DNA of 64,000 nt from Methanobacterium sp. (GCA_003151535.1 PLXT01000077.1:25538-89537), one strand, 5' to 3'. Positions 50,361-61,060 are shown, numbered from the stretch's first letter. Made by a program: numbers and translations. The notes: generated from the letters alone by a model not told the origin.

Positions 50361-51704
50361 ATGGTATCCTACTTCAGGGAAGATATGGAAACTTTGCCTC
50401 GTGACGAGTTAGATGCACTAGTGGACGAACGTATACGTTACACCGTTAAATATGCCTACGAAAATTCTCCCTATTACAGAAAATGGTTCGATAAAAACGG
50501 TGTGAACTATTATGATGTTCATAATCATGAAGATCTCAGGGAACTTCCAATAATTTCTGGTGGTGTTATCAGGAAAAATCAACCTCCAGAAACAAGTGAT
50601 TTTGAATTTAAATCAACATCTTGGGGAAATGTTTTCACGATCCACGAAACAAGCGGAACTAGTGGGGTTCCTAAATCATTTTTCTTAACATGGAATGATT
50701 GGAAGAGCTACGCTGAGAAATATGCTCGTGCATTTGTATCCCAAAACTTTGGATCTGGCGACAGGGTTGTTGTATGTGCATCCTATGGCATGAATGTAGG
50801 AGCCAATACAATGACATTAGCGGCTCAAAGAATTGGCATGACTATAATTCCCGAGGGAAAATGCACATTTCCTGTTAGAATTATAAGAAATTATGGACCA
50901 ACGGGTATTGTGGGTAGTGTTTTTAAACTTCTACGCCTTGCTAGGAGAATGGAATCAGAGGGAATGAAACCTCAGGAATCCAGCATCAAAAGATTAATAG
51001 CGGGTGGTGAAAGTTTTTCAGAGGAATCTCGAACCTATCTTGAAGAAGTATGGGATGTGCCTGTTTACAATACATACGGAAGTACCGAAGGCACTATGTG
51101 TGGAGAATGCATCAAGAAGGCAGGACTACATGTACCTGAAGATCTTGTACATTTGGATCTGTACAATCCCCAACTCGAAAACTTTGTTAAAGAAGGGGAG
51201 TGTGGTAGGATAGTACTAACAACTCTTTTACCAGTTGGTGGAAAAACAGGAAATCTCTTGATTAATTACGATACAGACGACACTACAGTAGTTGTTACAA
51301 GGGATAAATGCAAATGTGGTAGAACACATTTAAGAATACTGAATCCTCAAAGAGAATCAGAAACTGTTTGGGTTGGTGGTTTCCCATTCAACAGGGTAGA
51401 TGTTGAACAAGGAATATTCCAACGTGATAATATGGATTGTCTCACAGGTGAATACGAGGCGTTTCTATATGGTGATGAAGATGAGAGCACACTAAGAGTT
51501 AGAATGGAATGTAAGGATCCTAAGAGTTGTGACAAAGATATGGTAGAGAACAACTTCATCAAAACCTTCCTTAAATATAAGCCTGGTCTACAGCAAGCAT
51601 ACATCGATGGAACTTTTCACATGATCTTCGATTTTACTGAATCAGAGGGTCTTGAATTTTACCGTATAAAAGGAAGACCTAAAAGATTAGTGGACCGTCG
51701 TTGA
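50361..51704 (+). CDS. coenzyme F390 synthetase-like (phenylacetate-CoA ligase family)
   Basis: 447 residues. AMP-forming ligase motifs: TIHETSGTSGVPKSFFLTWN (P-loop SGTSGxPK), VPVYNTYGSTEGTMCGECIK and the later GKTGNLLINYDTDDTTVV, CGRTHLRILNPQRESE with the Cys pair CKCGRTH. In Methanobacteriales, coenzyme F390 synthetase adenylates F420 with ATP under oxygen stress and belongs to this family. The close match to its length and the group context make this the best guess, although phenylacetate-CoA ligase cannot be ruled out. The GGAAGGAAAAT ribosome site precedes the ATG. Confidence 0.8.
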   Translation: MVSYFREDMETLPRDELDALVDERIRYTVKYAYENSPYYRKWFDKNGVNYYDVHNHEDLRELPIISGGVIRKNQPPETSDFEFKSTSWGNVFTIHETSGTSGVPKSFFLTWNDWKSYAEKYARAFVSQNFGSGDRVVVCASYGMNVGANTMTLAAQRIGMTIIPEGKCTFPVRIIRNYGPTGIVGSVFKLLRLARRMESEGMKPQESSIKRLIAGGESFSEESRTYLEEVWDVPVYNTYGSTEGTMCGECIKKAGLHVPEDLVHLDLYNPQLENFVKEGECGRIVLTTLLPVGGKTGNLLINYDTDDTTVVVTRDKCKCGRTHLRILNPQRESETVWVGGFPFNRVDVEQGIFQRDNMDCLTGEYEAFLYGDEDESTLRVRMECKDPKSCDKDMVENNFIKTFLKYKPGLQQAYIDGTFHMIFDFTESEGLEFYRIKGRPKRLVDRR

Positions 51705-51885
51705 ATTTAATGTTAGATAAAATAATTCATATTCTCAATAGAATTAAGAACAATAAACAATATCACACAAACAGACATCATAATATCTCATTCAATCTAT
51801 AAAATATTGTTGTAGAATTGATTATTTAGAAGACTTAATCATTATTAATTTTCATTTTCATAAGGAATATAGGAGAAAAAGCCCA

Positions 51886-53139
51886 ATGTTAAACGCTGAA
51901 ACATATGTAACTGAAGATAAAGGAATTGGGGGTAAGATAAGGACAGAATATGAAGATTTCTATGTAGAGGAAATACCTGAACATCTCCCAAGTGGAACAG
52001 GTCCAAATACATGGCTTTTAATTGAAAAAATTGGAAGAAACACCCTTGATGTTGTGTTAGATATTGCAAAAGAGATGAAGATCAGCCGTAAAAGAATGGG
52101 ATTTGCCGGCATGAAGGACAAATCTGCACTTACAAGACAGTGGTTATGTGTCTCAAACAGTGAAGCATCAGATCTTGAAGGTCTCGAAGATAAATTGTAC
52201 AATGTAAAAATCCTTGAAATCAAACAGAACGAGAAAAAGCTTAGAATTGGACAGCTTATAGGTAACAAGTTCAAAATTTTAATAAGAGATACAAACGATC
52301 CACAAAACGATGTAAAAACTGCAAATAATGTTCTAAGTCAACTTGAAGTTGTTGGTGTTCCTAACTATTTTGGATGGCAGAGGTTTGGAAAAAACAGATC
52401 TAACACGCATAAAGTAGGAGAGTTCTTGGTTCACAATGACATAAAAGGTGCTGTTGATTCATATATAGGAAATCCATATGATGGAGAGAAGAATCATATA
52501 AAAGCTGCCAGATCATTTTATGACGAGGGAGAATTAGAAGAAGCCTACGAAAGCATGCCATCAGGCATGCGTTACGAAAAGATGATGCTTAGAGAACTCA
52601 TTAAACAAATGAGAAAAAAAGGAGAACTCGATGAAAAATCTTATAGAATAGCTCTTGAAAGTCTTCCCAAACCATTAAAAAGGATGTTTGTACATGCTTA
52701 CCAGTCCTATCTATTTAATAAAGCAGTCAGTGAGAGATCAAAACTTGGACTAAACAAATATGTTGAAGGAGATATAATAATTGATAACGAAGAACACATA
52801 GTCCATGAATTTGATTTAACTGATATAAATAAAAGAATAGAAAAATTTGAAGTTCATCCAACAGCACCATTATATGGTACCAAAGTACCTCTTGCTGGTG
52901 GAGTTGTGGGGGAATTGGAACACAAGGTTCTTGATGAAGAAGGAATCAAACTAGAAGATTTTGAATGTCCAAAAACTCCTAAATTAGGAAGTCACGGACT
53001 TAGGAGAGCTTTAAGATTTAAAATCTGGGATGTGTCTGCTGTTGAAACACCTGAAGGAATTATTACCAAGTTTTCAATTCCAAAGGGTTGTTATGCAACA
53101 GCTGTACTCAGAGAAATAATGAAAGAAGACGTTTATTGA
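51886..53139 (+). CDS. truD: tRNA pseudouridine(13) synthase TruD
   Basis: 417 residues. [20 protein letters not shown] at the start, then the catalytic Asp in [18 protein letters not shown] (about residue 87), [20 protein letters not shown] (NYFG...QRFG signature), [15 protein letters not shown] and [11 protein letters not shown] complete the TruD family. The archaeal form has an extended TRUD insertion domain (about 160-330). It modifies U13 in tRNA. The gene is alone. Confidence 0.95.
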   Translation: MLNAETYVTEDKGIGGKIRTEYEDFYVEEIPEHLPSGTGPNTWLLIEKIGRNTLDVVLDIAKEMKISRKRMGFAGMKDKSALTRQWLCVSNSEASDLEGLEDKLYNVKILEIKQNEKKLRIGQLIGNKFKILIRDTNDPQNDVKTANNVLSQLEVVGVPNYFGWQRFGKNRSNTHKVGEFLVHNDIKGAVDSYIGNPYDGEKNHIKAARSFYDEGELEEAYESMPSGMRYEKMMLRELIKQMRKKGELDEKSYRIALESLPKPLKRMFVHAYQSYLFNKAVSERSKLGLNKYVEGDIIIDNEEHIVHEFDLTDINKRIEKFEVHPTAPLYGTKVPLAGGVVGELEHKVLDEEGIKLEDFECPKTPKLGSHGLRRALRFKIWDVSAVETPEGIITKFSIPKGCYATAVLREIMKEDVY

Positions 53140-53217
53140 ATAAATTTTTAATCATATTAAAAAAAATATTCTAAAAAAAGAGAAGGATAACTTTTTCTAT
53201 CCTTTCCTAAAATTAAA

Positions 53218-53361
53218 CTATTCTGCGTACTTTTCAGGGTCCTCTTCGAACTGTTTTTTGCATCCAGGTGTACAGAAATAATATTTTTTTCCTTTATATT
53301 CACTTACCCATTTAGCACTCTTTTCATCTACATCCATTTTACATATAGGATCCACTGCCAT
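53218..53361 (-). CDS. YHS-domain metal-binding protein
   Basis: 47 residues, from ATG 53361 to TAG 53218, with GGTGATAAC before the ATG. Sequence starts MAVDPICKMDVDEKSAKWVS and goes on through YFCTPGCKKQFEEDPEKYAE. This is the complete YHS domain (Cys7, Cys30, Cys34 by count), the same fold that binds Cu+ or other metals and is often fused to or next to CopA. The CopA gene lies upstream on the same strand, with a 213-base gap. It may act as a copper chaperone or metal sensor. Confidence 0.85.
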   Translation of the reverse strand: MAVDPICKMDVDEKSAKWVSEYKGKKYYFCTPGCKKQFEEDPEKYAE

Positions 53362-53574
53362 GTTATCACCTTTCAGATAAGTCTTTCATTTCTATTTACT
53401 TCTACCATATTATTCTGTCTTTAATGTGATTTAATTTTTTCCAATTAACTTAATTTTCAAATTGTCTCGTTATACAAATTAGTAATTTAACTAACTTGAT
53501 ATTTTATTAATATTTTACCTTAAAAAAATTAGAAATTAATTTTATTCGGATATTTTGTTTTAATTTCAAAATAA

Positions 53575-56016
53575 TTATCTAGATTTGTTGTATATTTTTT
53601 TTGCTGGAGGAATATACCCTTTTAACATCAATGAAAGGCTAATAACAGTAACTGAGCTTAATGCCATTGCTAGTCCTGCATATTCTGGTCTGAAAGTTAT
53701 ACCGAAAGGATGGTATAGAATTCCGGCGGCTACAGGTATTAATATCACATTATAGGCAAACGCCCAAAACAGATTCTGTTTTATACGACCCATAACTTTC
53801 TTAGATATCTGAATCCCAGAAACAGAGTCCATTAGATCATCTTTAATAAGTACAATGTCTCCACTTTCAATAGCAATATCTGTACCACTCCCTATTGCTA
53901 TTCCAACATCTGATTGTGCGAGTGCTGGTGCATCATTTATTCCATCTCCAACAAATGCAACGACCTCTCCCTCATCCTGTAAACGTTTAACTTCTTCAGA
54001 TTTGTCTTGAGGAAGTACCTCCGAAATTATTCTTTCAATTCCAACCTGTGATGCAATTGCCTGTGCAGTTCTTGCATTGTCGCCTGTGATCATAGCTACC
54101 TTGAGCCCCATTTGTTTAAGTCCACTGATTGCATCGACAGTACTATCTTTTAATGTGTCTGCAACGGCAATTATACAGGATAATCTACCATCAATTCCCA
54201 TTAAAATTACAGTTTTCCCTTGATTTTCAAGTTTTAATATATTCCCTTCAACTTGGGTTGATACTTCAATAGCCTTATCAGAAAAAAGTAATCTGTTTCC
54301 AATTATAATTTCTTTTTCATTGACAGTGGCTTTTACACCTTTCCCACCAAAACTATTGAATTCACTAATTTCTAGAAGATCTAATCCATCTTTCTTAGCC
54401 CTTTGAACTATTGCATCTCCAAGTGGGTGCTCTGAACTAGCTTCTACACTTGCAGCATATCTTAAAACTTCGGTTTCTTCCATTTCATATCCAATAATAT
54501 CTGTAACTTCTGGTTTGCCTATAGTAAGTGTTCCTGTTTTATCAAAAAGTATGGTGGTTAGTTTTTCAGAAATTTCTAATGCTTCTCCATTTTTAACCAG
54601 AATACCAAATTCGGCCCCTCTCCCGATCCCTACTGTTACTGCTGTAGGTGTTGCAAGGCCGAGTGCGCATGGGCAGGCCACAACTAGGATGGATATTAGA
54701 ACAGTTACACCGAATAGTAACGTGCTTCCAAACACAAAGTACCACAGTAAGAATGAAACAATTGCAATAGTAAGAATAGTGGGTATAAAATATGTCACTG
54801 CTTTATCAGCTATTCTCTGTACAGGTGGTTTAGATCCTTGTGCAGATTCAACAAGATTAATAATTTGTGCGAGTACAGTATCTTTTCCTATTCTAGCTGC
54901 TTTGAACTTCAATGCACCATTTTTATTTATGGTTCCACCAACAACATTTTTTCCCACATCTTTAAGTACTGGAATTGGTTCACCGGTTATTGCGGACTCA
55001 TCAACGTAACTCTCACCAGAAACAACTTCACCGTCTGCAGGAATCTTCTCACCAGGTTTAACTATGACTATGTCATTAATTTCAACGTCTTCGATAGGTA
55101 TTTTAACTTCAACACCATCTCTGACAATTGTGGCTGTTTTTGGTTGCATACCAACCAATTTTTTTATGGCTGTGGATGTTCTGCCCTTTGCACGGGCTTC
55201 AAGGTAACGTCCAAGCATTAAAAATCCTGCAAGCATCAAGGCAGTTTCATAAAAAATAAACTGGGGTGTTAAAAATATACTGAACGTACCAAGAACGCTG
55301 GAAACAAATGCCACTCCGATACCCATGGAGTACATTACATCCATATCAAGATTCTTGTTTTTAAGAGAACGGTAAGCTGCGTTAAAGATTGGATAACTTA
55401 CATAGATAAAAGGAAGTATGGCTACTAAAAGTAGGAAGTATGGGGTGTAAATGGGTGTTGGTATGTTGGTTAACATGATTATCATAAGTGGAATTCCAAA
55501 ACCAAATGCAACCAAAATTCTGTTCCGTTTGCCATTTAAATCCTTTCTTCTAATCTCCTCTTCGAGATCCGATGTTTCTTCACCTTCGACTCCGAGGTAT
55601 TGATAACCTAGATCAACTATTGCATTTTTGAAATCACTAATGCCTGTCATTTTAGGGTTGTATGTCACATATGCCTTTTCAGATGCTAAATTAACGTTTA
55701 CATTACTAACTCCATCTATATTATTAAGCACATCTTCGATAGCTTTGACACACATTGCACAGCTCATATCCCCAATTTTGATGGTTACTTGGTCATTTAT
55801 GACTTCATAACCAGCTTCTTCAACTGCTTCCTCTAATCTGGGCAGTTTAAGTTTAGATGGGTCGTACTCAACTATAGCTTCTTCTGTCCCAAGATTTACA
55901 TGGGCTTTATCAACCCCTTCAAGGTTTTGCAATGATTTTTCTATGTTGAGTGCACAAGATGCACAGCTCATACCAGAAATTTTTATGTTAGCGTTTTTTT
56001 TGGGTTTATCTGCCAT
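53575..56016 (-). CDS. copA: copper-translocating P-type ATPase
   Basis: 813 residues. Two N-terminal heavy-metal domains: GMSCASC (Cys18, Cys21) and GDMSCAMC (Cys86, Cys89). Eight TMs follow; the sixth has the CPC metal site [20 protein letters not shown]. Then come [11 protein letters not shown] (phosphorylated Asp), [14 protein letters not shown] with the HP motif, [14 protein letters not shown] and [20 protein letters not shown]. It exports Cu+ from the cytoplasm. Some P1B ATPases with CPC carry silver too. The start [18 protein letters not shown] matches the family. The small YHS protein gene lies downstream. Confidence 0.94.
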   Translation of the reverse strand: MADKPKKNANIKISGMSCASCALNIEKSLQNLEGVDKAHVNLGTEEAIVEYDPSKLKLPRLEEAVEEAGYEVINDQVTIKIGDMSCAMCVKAIEDVLNNIDGVSNVNVNLASEKAYVTYNPKMTGISDFKNAIVDLGYQYLGVEGEETSDLEEEIRRKDLNGKRNRILVAFGFGIPLMIIMLTNIPTPIYTPYFLLLVAILPFIYVSYPIFNAAYRSLKNKNLDMDVMYSMGIGVAFVSSVLGTFSIFLTPQFIFYETALMLAGFLMLGRYLEARAKGRTSTAIKKLVGMQPKTATIVRDGVEVKIPIEDVEINDIVIVKPGEKIPADGEVVSGESYVDESAITGEPIPVLKDVGKNVVGGTINKNGALKFKAARIGKDTVLAQIINLVESAQGSKPPVQRIADKAVTYFIPTILTIAIVSFLLWYFVFGSTLLFGVTVLISILVVACPCALGLATPTAVTVGIGRGAEFGILVKNGEALEISEKLTTILFDKTGTLTIGKPEVTDIIGYEMEETEVLRYAASVEASSEHPLGDAIVQRAKKDGLDLLEISEFNSFGGKGVKATVNEKEIIIGNRLLFSDKAIEVSTQVEGNILKLENQGKTVILMGIDGRLSCIIAVADTLKDSTVDAISGLKQMGLKVAMITGDNARTAQAIASQVGIERIISEVLPQDKSEEVKRLQDEGEVVAFVGDGINDAPALAQSDVGIAIGSGTDIAIESGDIVLIKDDLMDSVSGIQISKKVMGRIKQNLFWAFAYNVILIPVAAGILYHPFGITFRPEYAGLAMALSSVTVISLSLMLKGYIPPAKKIYNKSR

Positions 56017-56044
56017 ATGAAATCTTCCTTAAAATATTTATACA

Positions 56045-57283
56045 TTAAATGAGATTTTTAACTATTCTACCGTCTTTAACTACCATCAGTATATTATCTG
56101 GATTTCCAAGAGATTTTATGTCTTTTAAAGGGTCTTTCCTGCTTATAACCAGATCTGCTAATTTTCCTTCTTCTAATGTACCTATTTTATCTTCCCAGCC
56201 CAGACTTTCTGCTGCCCTTTTTGTACCAGCAATTATGGCTTCCATTGGATCCATCCCAATCTCATACAAGTAACCCAACTCCTCGAGGTTACGTCCGTGT
56301 GGTACAACCCCCGAATCTGTGCCCATCACTATTTTCACACCGGCCTTGTATGCTTTTTTCATGTTTTTTTCATGAATTCCTTCCATTCGTATGGAATCAT
56401 CACGGCTCCAATCTGGGATGTCTGATGTTTCATCAAGGGCACGTTCTTTATTTATTTTCATAGCTATCAATGTTGGAACCAGATATGTTTCATTGGATAA
56501 CATGAGGCCTATACATTCATCATCGATACAAGTGCCGTGTTCAATTGAGTTCATTCCAGCATTAACAGCATTTATTAATCCCTGTTTCCCATGTGCATGT
56601 GCAAAGACTTGTAAATTTCGATATCCTGCCTCTTCAACAATAACATTTAATTCTTGGGGTGTGAACTGCGGATATTCTGGATGATCATTTGCACTTATAA
56701 TTCCTCCCGTGACCATGACTTTAATAACCTCTGCACCGGCCCTCATGATTTTTCTAACGGCTTTCCTAACTTCTTCTGGACCGTCAGCAATTCCATCGGG
56801 ATATCCTGGATACATTGGTTTGATGTCAAATCCGGAGTTAAGCATGAAATCAAAATGGCCTCCAGTAATGGATAGGGGTGCTATTGAAATTTGCATTCGT
56901 GGACCAATTATAATCCCCTTTTCTACTGCAAGCTTAATACCCACATCTGCAAGACCAGCATCTCTTACAGTTGTAACTCCTGCATTAAGTGTACGCTGCA
57001 TACGTTCGATGGCATTATAGAAATACAATGAAAGTGGGGTGTATATGGTTTCTTCTCTCCCAAAGTCATCGGTCATTAGATGTACATGTGCATCTATAAA
57101 ACCCGGGAGTATGAAACAACCCTTTGCATCTACAGTATTAACGTCTGAATCTGGAATTTTAACAGACTCTTCAGGTCCTACAGCGATTATAAGATCATCC
57201 TCAATTAATACCGCAGCATTTTTTATTGGGGTTCCTCCAGTACCGTTTATCAGAGTTCCGTTATTAATTAAAGTGTATGACAT
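56045..57283 (-). CDS. amidohydrolase family protein
   Basis: 412 residues. The metal motif FIDAHVHLMTDDFGREETIY (His-x-His), GVTTVRDAGLADVGI, VIKVMVTGGIISANDHPEYP (the carbamylated-Lys strand), VFAHAHGKQGLINAVNAGMN, SIEHGTCIDDECI and VIMGTDSGVVPHGRNLEELG, with the catalytic Asp. This is the imidazolonepropionase/Xaa-Pro dipeptidase-type group. The substrate (a peptide, hydantoin or lactone) is not clear. A palindrome lies just upstream in the promoter. Confidence 0.85.
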   Translation of the reverse strand: MSYTLINNGTLINGTGGTPIKNAAVLIEDDLIIAVGPEESVKIPDSDVNTVDAKGCFILPGFIDAHVHLMTDDFGREETIYTPLSLYFYNAIERMQRTLNAGVTTVRDAGLADVGIKLAVEKGIIIGPRMQISIAPLSITGGHFDFMLNSGFDIKPMYPGYPDGIADGPEEVRKAVRKIMRAGAEVIKVMVTGGIISANDHPEYPQFTPQELNVIVEEAGYRNLQVFAHAHGKQGLINAVNAGMNSIEHGTCIDDECIGLMLSNETYLVPTLIAMKINKERALDETSDIPDWSRDDSIRMEGIHEKNMKKAYKAGVKIVMGTDSGVVPHGRNLEELGYLYEIGMDPMEAIIAGTKRAAESLGWEDKIGTLEEGKLADLVISRKDPLKDIKSLGNPDNILMVVKDGRIVKNLI

Positions 57284-57308
57284 GTCTCACCATCCTATTT
57301 CTAATTTT

Positions 57309-57320
57309 TAACAATTGTTA
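57309..57320 (-). promoter_or_regulatory. 12-base perfect palindrome in the amidohydrolase promoter
   Basis: TAACAATTGTTA lies 26 bases upstream of the minus-strand start codon, directly after the TATA-like ATATATAA on that strand. Position near the transcription start suits an operator. The rest of the gap (57284-57593) is plain AT-rich DNA. Confidence 0.4.
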
Positions 57321-57593
57321 TATATGTGTTTTTTTTATATTATAATTTGTTCAAATAAACTCTTATTATAATATAAATTCTGATTTTTTTCCTTAATGTA
57401 TTTTTAATTAATATGGAGGAATTTAAAAAATCTAAATTATTAATCATAAATAAGCCTTAAATTATCATAAAATAATTAATAAACAAATATCTATCTTAAG
57501 ATAATATGAATTATATTAAAATAAAAGGGAATTATAATGTTATAATAGTATTGATCATTCTAATCTAGGATTGAAAAGAAAATGAGGGGTTGT

Positions 57594-57983
57594 ATGGTTG
57601 ATTGGGGAACTATAATACTTGGATTTATCCTTTCAATAATTTTTGCAGGCATATTTGCCATAATTATCCCTATTTGGGGAGGAATACTTGGGTTACTTTT
57701 AGCTGGAATGGTAGTTGGGTACATTGTAGGTGGAGATGCAATAAATGGTGCAATAAATGGGGCTCTTGCAGGAGTTTTTGGAGCAATAGTACTTTCATTA
57801 CTCCTTCTAATAGCTGGAACGCTAATTTTGGGGATTATCGGTTTCGCTGCAGCTACTATTACTTCTTTTATTATCTTAATAGGATTTGTTGGGGTAATGT
57901 TAATTATGGCTGTTGGTGGGGCTATAGGTTCTATAGTTAAAGATGAACCAGAAGTAAGAGTTGTAGAGTATAGGGGTCCATAA
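57594..57983 (+). CDS. DUF5518-like small membrane protein (copy 1)
   Basis: 129 residues from ATG 57594 ([15 protein letters not shown]), with GAGGGG a few bases before; four more in-frame codons precede. Four hydrophobic segments: 6-26, 28-47, 56-80 ([20 protein letters not shown]) and 85-115. The Gly-rich [19 protein letters not shown] and the C-terminal [19 protein letters not shown] match DUF5518, common in Methanobacteriales. Function unknown. First of three related tandem genes. Confidence 0.75.
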   Translation: MVDWGTIILGFILSIIFAGIFAIIIPIWGGILGLLLAGMVVGYIVGGDAINGAINGALAGVFGAIVLSLLLLIAGTLILGIIGFAAATITSFIILIGFVGVMLIMAVGGAIGSIVKDEPEVRVVEYRGP

Positions 57984-58067
57984 TTCTATTTTCATCAAAG
58001 CATCTTTTAAGAGTAACTTTAAAGTATTGTATAATCATAAATGATTGTAAAATTTGGTAGGAAAAAA

Positions 58068-58481
58068 ATGATAGATAAAAAATCAGTTATTATAGGACTA
58101 ATAGTATCAATAGTAATATTATTTGTGTCATTGTATTATGTAAAAGCAGAAGTGGCTTTTATTGGAGTTTTATTAGGGGCCATAATTGCATCATACCTAG
58201 CTAACAAAAAAAATCAGTTAAAAGTTGTTGAATCAGCACTTCATGGAATTCTTGTTGGAATATTTGTTGGTGTAGCACAGATTTTAATCATATACATTAA
58301 AAATGGATTTTCAGAAAATATTGCAATTATCTTATTGATTGGGGCTGCAGTAATAATTGGTGCTTATATTATAGTTGGTGCACTTGGAGGCCTAGTTGGA
58401 ACTTTAGTCTATGTTAAATTTGGGAGATCGTATAGAAATTCTGACATGGAATTAGGGGAATTGGAAGATCAACCCGAATAA
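58068..58481 (+). CDS. DUF5518-like small membrane protein (copy 2)
   Basis: 137 residues from ATG 58068 (MIDKKSVIIGLIVSIVILFV), with GGTAGG upstream; nine in-frame residues precede. About four hydrophobic segments. GALGGLVGTLVYVKFGRSYR near the end and VLLGAIIASYLANKK recall the two flanking proteins, but it is more divergent, with Lys-rich loops. It ends with an acidic tail (ELGELEDQPE). Confidence 0.65.
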   Translation: MIDKKSVIIGLIVSIVILFVSLYYVKAEVAFIGVLLGAIIASYLANKKNQLKVVESALHGILVGIFVGVAQILIIYIKNGFSENIAIILLIGAAVIIGAYIIVGALGGLVGTLVYVKFGRSYRNSDMELGELEDQPE

Positions 58482-58504
58482 TAAAAAAATTTAAAGGTGA
58501 TTAA

Positions 58505-58933
58505 ATGACTGATTGGAAAGCTATTGGTATAGGAACACTTGTAAATGCTGTTTTAACCATGGTATTTACAATTGTTTTATTCCCTCTCTTCTTTTTAGGA
58601 CCAGTTATAGGGGGGTTCATGGCCACTTACCTATCAAGAGAGAATAGAGGTTTTATAGGTAATCCAACTGAAGGTACTGCTGATGGAGCAGTAGCAGGAG
58701 TAATAGGTGGCCTTGTTATTGGACTAATTTTTATTCTAGGATTTGGTGCATTAAGTGCAATCATAGGGCTTATTTTTACACAAATTGGGGCTGTAGCAGG
58801 CACAATTACCCTGATTACCGGACTATTTATCACTTTTGTCATGGTTATTATAGGAGGGTTGTTTGGTGCAATTGGGGGAGTGATTGGACTTTCAGTAAGA
58901 GAAAAGGAATCTGTAAGGATAGAATTCCATTAA
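58505..58933 (+). CDS. DUF5518-like small membrane protein (copy 3)
   Basis: 142 residues. Begins MTDWKAIGIGTLVNAVLTMV, very like copy 1 in its MxDW start, then GPVIGGFMATYLSRENRGFI, ADGAVAGVIGGLVIGLIFIL and the closing GGLFGAIGGVIGLSVREKES. The ribosome site AAAGGTGATTAA precedes the ATG. It lies 23 bases after copy 2, so these genes form an operon. Confidence 0.75.
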   Translation: MTDWKAIGIGTLVNAVLTMVFTIVLFPLFFLGPVIGGFMATYLSRENRGFIGNPTEGTADGAVAGVIGGLVIGLIFILGFGALSAIIGLIFTQIGAVAGTITLITGLFITFVMVIIGGLFGAIGGVIGLSVREKESVRIEFH

Positions 58934-59000
58934 ATTCTATCAAAATTTTAATAGACCAAAATTTGACATTATTTATATATTATTTAAATAAACACATTGA

Positions 59001-59420
59001 TTATTTGACATGTTTCAAAATTTTTATAAAACAGGAATCTGCATCAACAGCTACAATATCTCCAGTGTGGACTATATCTAAAATTTCTTCTTCAGGCCGG
59101 TCTGCCATGGGAATTCCTGCCATTATTGCTCCTGTTGCTATTATTGGCTCGGCATCTAGTGCCACAATTGCCAAGGGTGCTGTTTTATTTTTAGCCATTT
59201 GAAATATGACATATGAACCAACTGTAGATCCCTTTCCCGAGGGTATAAATAGTATTTTGCCAGCTATATTTTTGTTAAAAAGTTCATGTTTTGAATCTAT
59301 AACAATACCCGTTTCTGGATTAACTCCTCCAAGGAAGCTTAAAGGATCTTTTGTTAAGATGACTTCACCTTCTGCGTAACCTTTGGAAATTTTCCTGCAT
59401 TTAATGATTTTTGATTCCAT
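59001..59420 (-). CDS. phosphomevalonate dehydratase, small subunit (aconitase X swivel, DUF126)
   Basis: 139 residues from ATG 59420 ([20 protein letters not shown]). It matches the swivel domain of aconitase [40 protein letters not shown] (the active-site Ser loop) and [20 protein letters not shown]. In archaea the large and small subunits of aconitase X form mevalonate 5-phosphate dehydratase, which makes trans-anhydromevalonate phosphate for isoprenoid lipids. The large subunit gene is not in the window. Confidence 0.88.
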   Translation of the reverse strand: MESKIIKCRKISKGYAEGEVILTKDPLSFLGGVNPETGIVIDSKHELFNKNIAGKILFIPSGKGSTVGSYVIFQMAKNKTAPLAIVALDAEPIIATGAIMAGIPMADRPEEEILDIVHTGDIVAVDADSCFIKILKHVK

Positions 59421-59522
59421 AGTTAACACTCTAATTTGTAGGTATAAAAATTTTTTCAGTGAATATTGAATCTAAAAAAAAAAAATAAATTTTTAAAAAA
59501 ATATTAAGACCAATAAAGCATA

Positions 59523-59606
59523 TTAAACGATTTCTAATTTAACTCCGCCAATTTTTGGTCTTAAGTAATTGTACAAATAACCATCAATTTTCTTGTATTC
59601 AATTTT
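59523..59606 (-). pseudogene. possible C-terminal gene remnant
   Basis: In the intergenic gap between purB and the dehydratase gene, a minus-strand frame ending at TAA 59523 reads IEYKKIDGYLYNYLRPKIGG, then VKLEIV. It looks coding by composition but has no start codon, and is A/T-degraded further upstream. Part of it also forms a 10-base inverted repeat TTAAGACCAA (59504-59513) with TTGGTCTTAA (59555-59564). It may be a decayed gene end or a structured RNA. Confidence 0.3.
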
Positions 59607-59710
59607 TAAATTAAATAGACAATTTAAACATAAAAATAATAATCTAATTATATTTTAATAAAAAAAGTAGTTTTTATAGAAAAAAATTTAGATAATATTA
59701 CACTGAAATA

Positions 59711-61060
59711 TTAGAACCACTCTTTTGATTCGGTCAAAACATTATCGACCATTTGAACAGCAGATCCTATGTAAGTGTGGGGATCCATTATCTCAACAAT
59801 TTCTTCGGGTGAAAGATATTTGGTTACCTCTTTGCTTGAAGATATAACTTCTTTTAAACCAATTCCTTTTTCGTTGGCATCTAATGCACATACTCTTACA
59901 AGTGCATATGCAGTTTGTCTCCCAACACCCTTCCTCGTGAGTTCGGCCATCACTCTTTCAGCCATTATTAATCCATGACTTAAGTTTAGGTTTCTTTCGA
60001 TATTTTCAGGCTTGAAAACTAGGTTATTAAAGAGTTTCACACTAAGTTTTATTATGTAATCTGTAAGCATGCAAGATTCAGGGAGTATGATCCTTTCACA
60101 AGATGAGTTTGTGAGATCTCTTTCATGCCATAATGGGTTATTTTGAAGTGCTGGAGCCACATACGCCCTAATAACTCTTGAAATACCACATATTCTTTCT
60201 GCAGTAATTGGGTTCATTTTATGAGGCATTGTACTTGAACCTACTTGCTTTCGAGGGTCAAAATGTTCACCTACTTCATCTAACTCTGTTCTTTGGAGAT
60301 TTCTTATCTCTAAGGCCATTTTTTCTAGTGTGCTTGCAACGTTAGCAAGATCCATTATGAACTCAGCATGAGCATCCCTTTGAACAACTTGGTTTGATAT
60401 TAAAACGGGTTTAAGTCCTAGTAATTGTGAAAACCTCTTATGCACACCTAATCCCTCTGTTCCAAGAGCTGCTGTGGTTCCTACAGCTCCGGTCATCATT
60501 CCTACGCAGAGTCTTTCACTACATTCATCAAGTCTGTTAAGTTGTCTGTGCAGTTCGTCTGCCCAGATTGCAAATTTCATTCCGTAGGTAGTTGGAAGCG
60601 CGTGTTGTCCATGTGTCCGTCCAATACATACATTTTTTTTATTTTTATCTGCAAGCTCTAGTATAATTTTAAGAAGTTCTGTTAATCTTCCTTTTAATAT
60701 TTTAATTGATTCTTTAAATAATAATGATTGTGAAGTGTCTATTATATCGTTTGAAGTGGCTCCAAAGTGTACATATTCTCCCGCACCATTTTCACAAACC
60801 TCGGCAAGTGCTTTGACTATCGATGCAATGTCATGGTTGGTTTCTGCTTCAATTTCAGACACCCTTTTTGATGTCACAAATTTTATACTTGCTTTAGATT
60901 TAATTTCGGCTGCAGCATCAGCGGGAATCATATTCAGTTGAGCTTCCGCTTCTGAAAGTGCGGCTTCGACTTCAAGCATTTTTTGAAGTTTATTGTCTGT
61001 TTCCCAAACATTTCTCATTTCTTCTGTTCCGTATCTGTACTCTATTGGGTGGATAGCCAT
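59711..61060 (-). CDS. purB: adenylosuccinate lyase
   Basis: 449 residues. It cleaves SAICAR and adenylosuccinate in purine synthesis. Family features: HPIEYRYGTEEMRNVWETDN at the start, VHFGATSNDIIDTSQSLL, IGRTHGQHALPTTYGMKFAI (catalytic His), the fumarase/lyase signature GSSTMPHKMNPITAERI and LSHGLIMAERVMAELTRKGV. The AAGGAGTATTAAC ribosome site precedes the ATG. The Sec61 beta gene lies 91 bases upstream on the same strand. Confidence 0.95.
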   Translation of the reverse strand: MAIHPIEYRYGTEEMRNVWETDNKLQKMLEVEAALSEAEAQLNMIPADAAAEIKSKASIKFVTSKRVSEIEAETNHDIASIVKALAEVCENGAGEYVHFGATSNDIIDTSQSLLFKESIKILKGRLTELLKIILELADKNKKNVCIGRTHGQHALPTTYGMKFAIWADELHRQLNRLDECSERLCVGMMTGAVGTTAALGTEGLGVHKRFSQLLGLKPVLISNQVVQRDAHAEFIMDLANVASTLEKMALEIRNLQRTELDEVGEHFDPRKQVGSSTMPHKMNPITAERICGISRVIRAYVAPALQNNPLWHERDLTNSSCERIILPESCMLTDYIIKLSVKLFNNLVFKPENIERNLNLSHGLIMAERVMAELTRKGVGRQTAYALVRVCALDANEKGIGLKEVISSSKEVTKYLSPEEIVEIMDPHTYIGSAVQMVDNVLTESKEWF

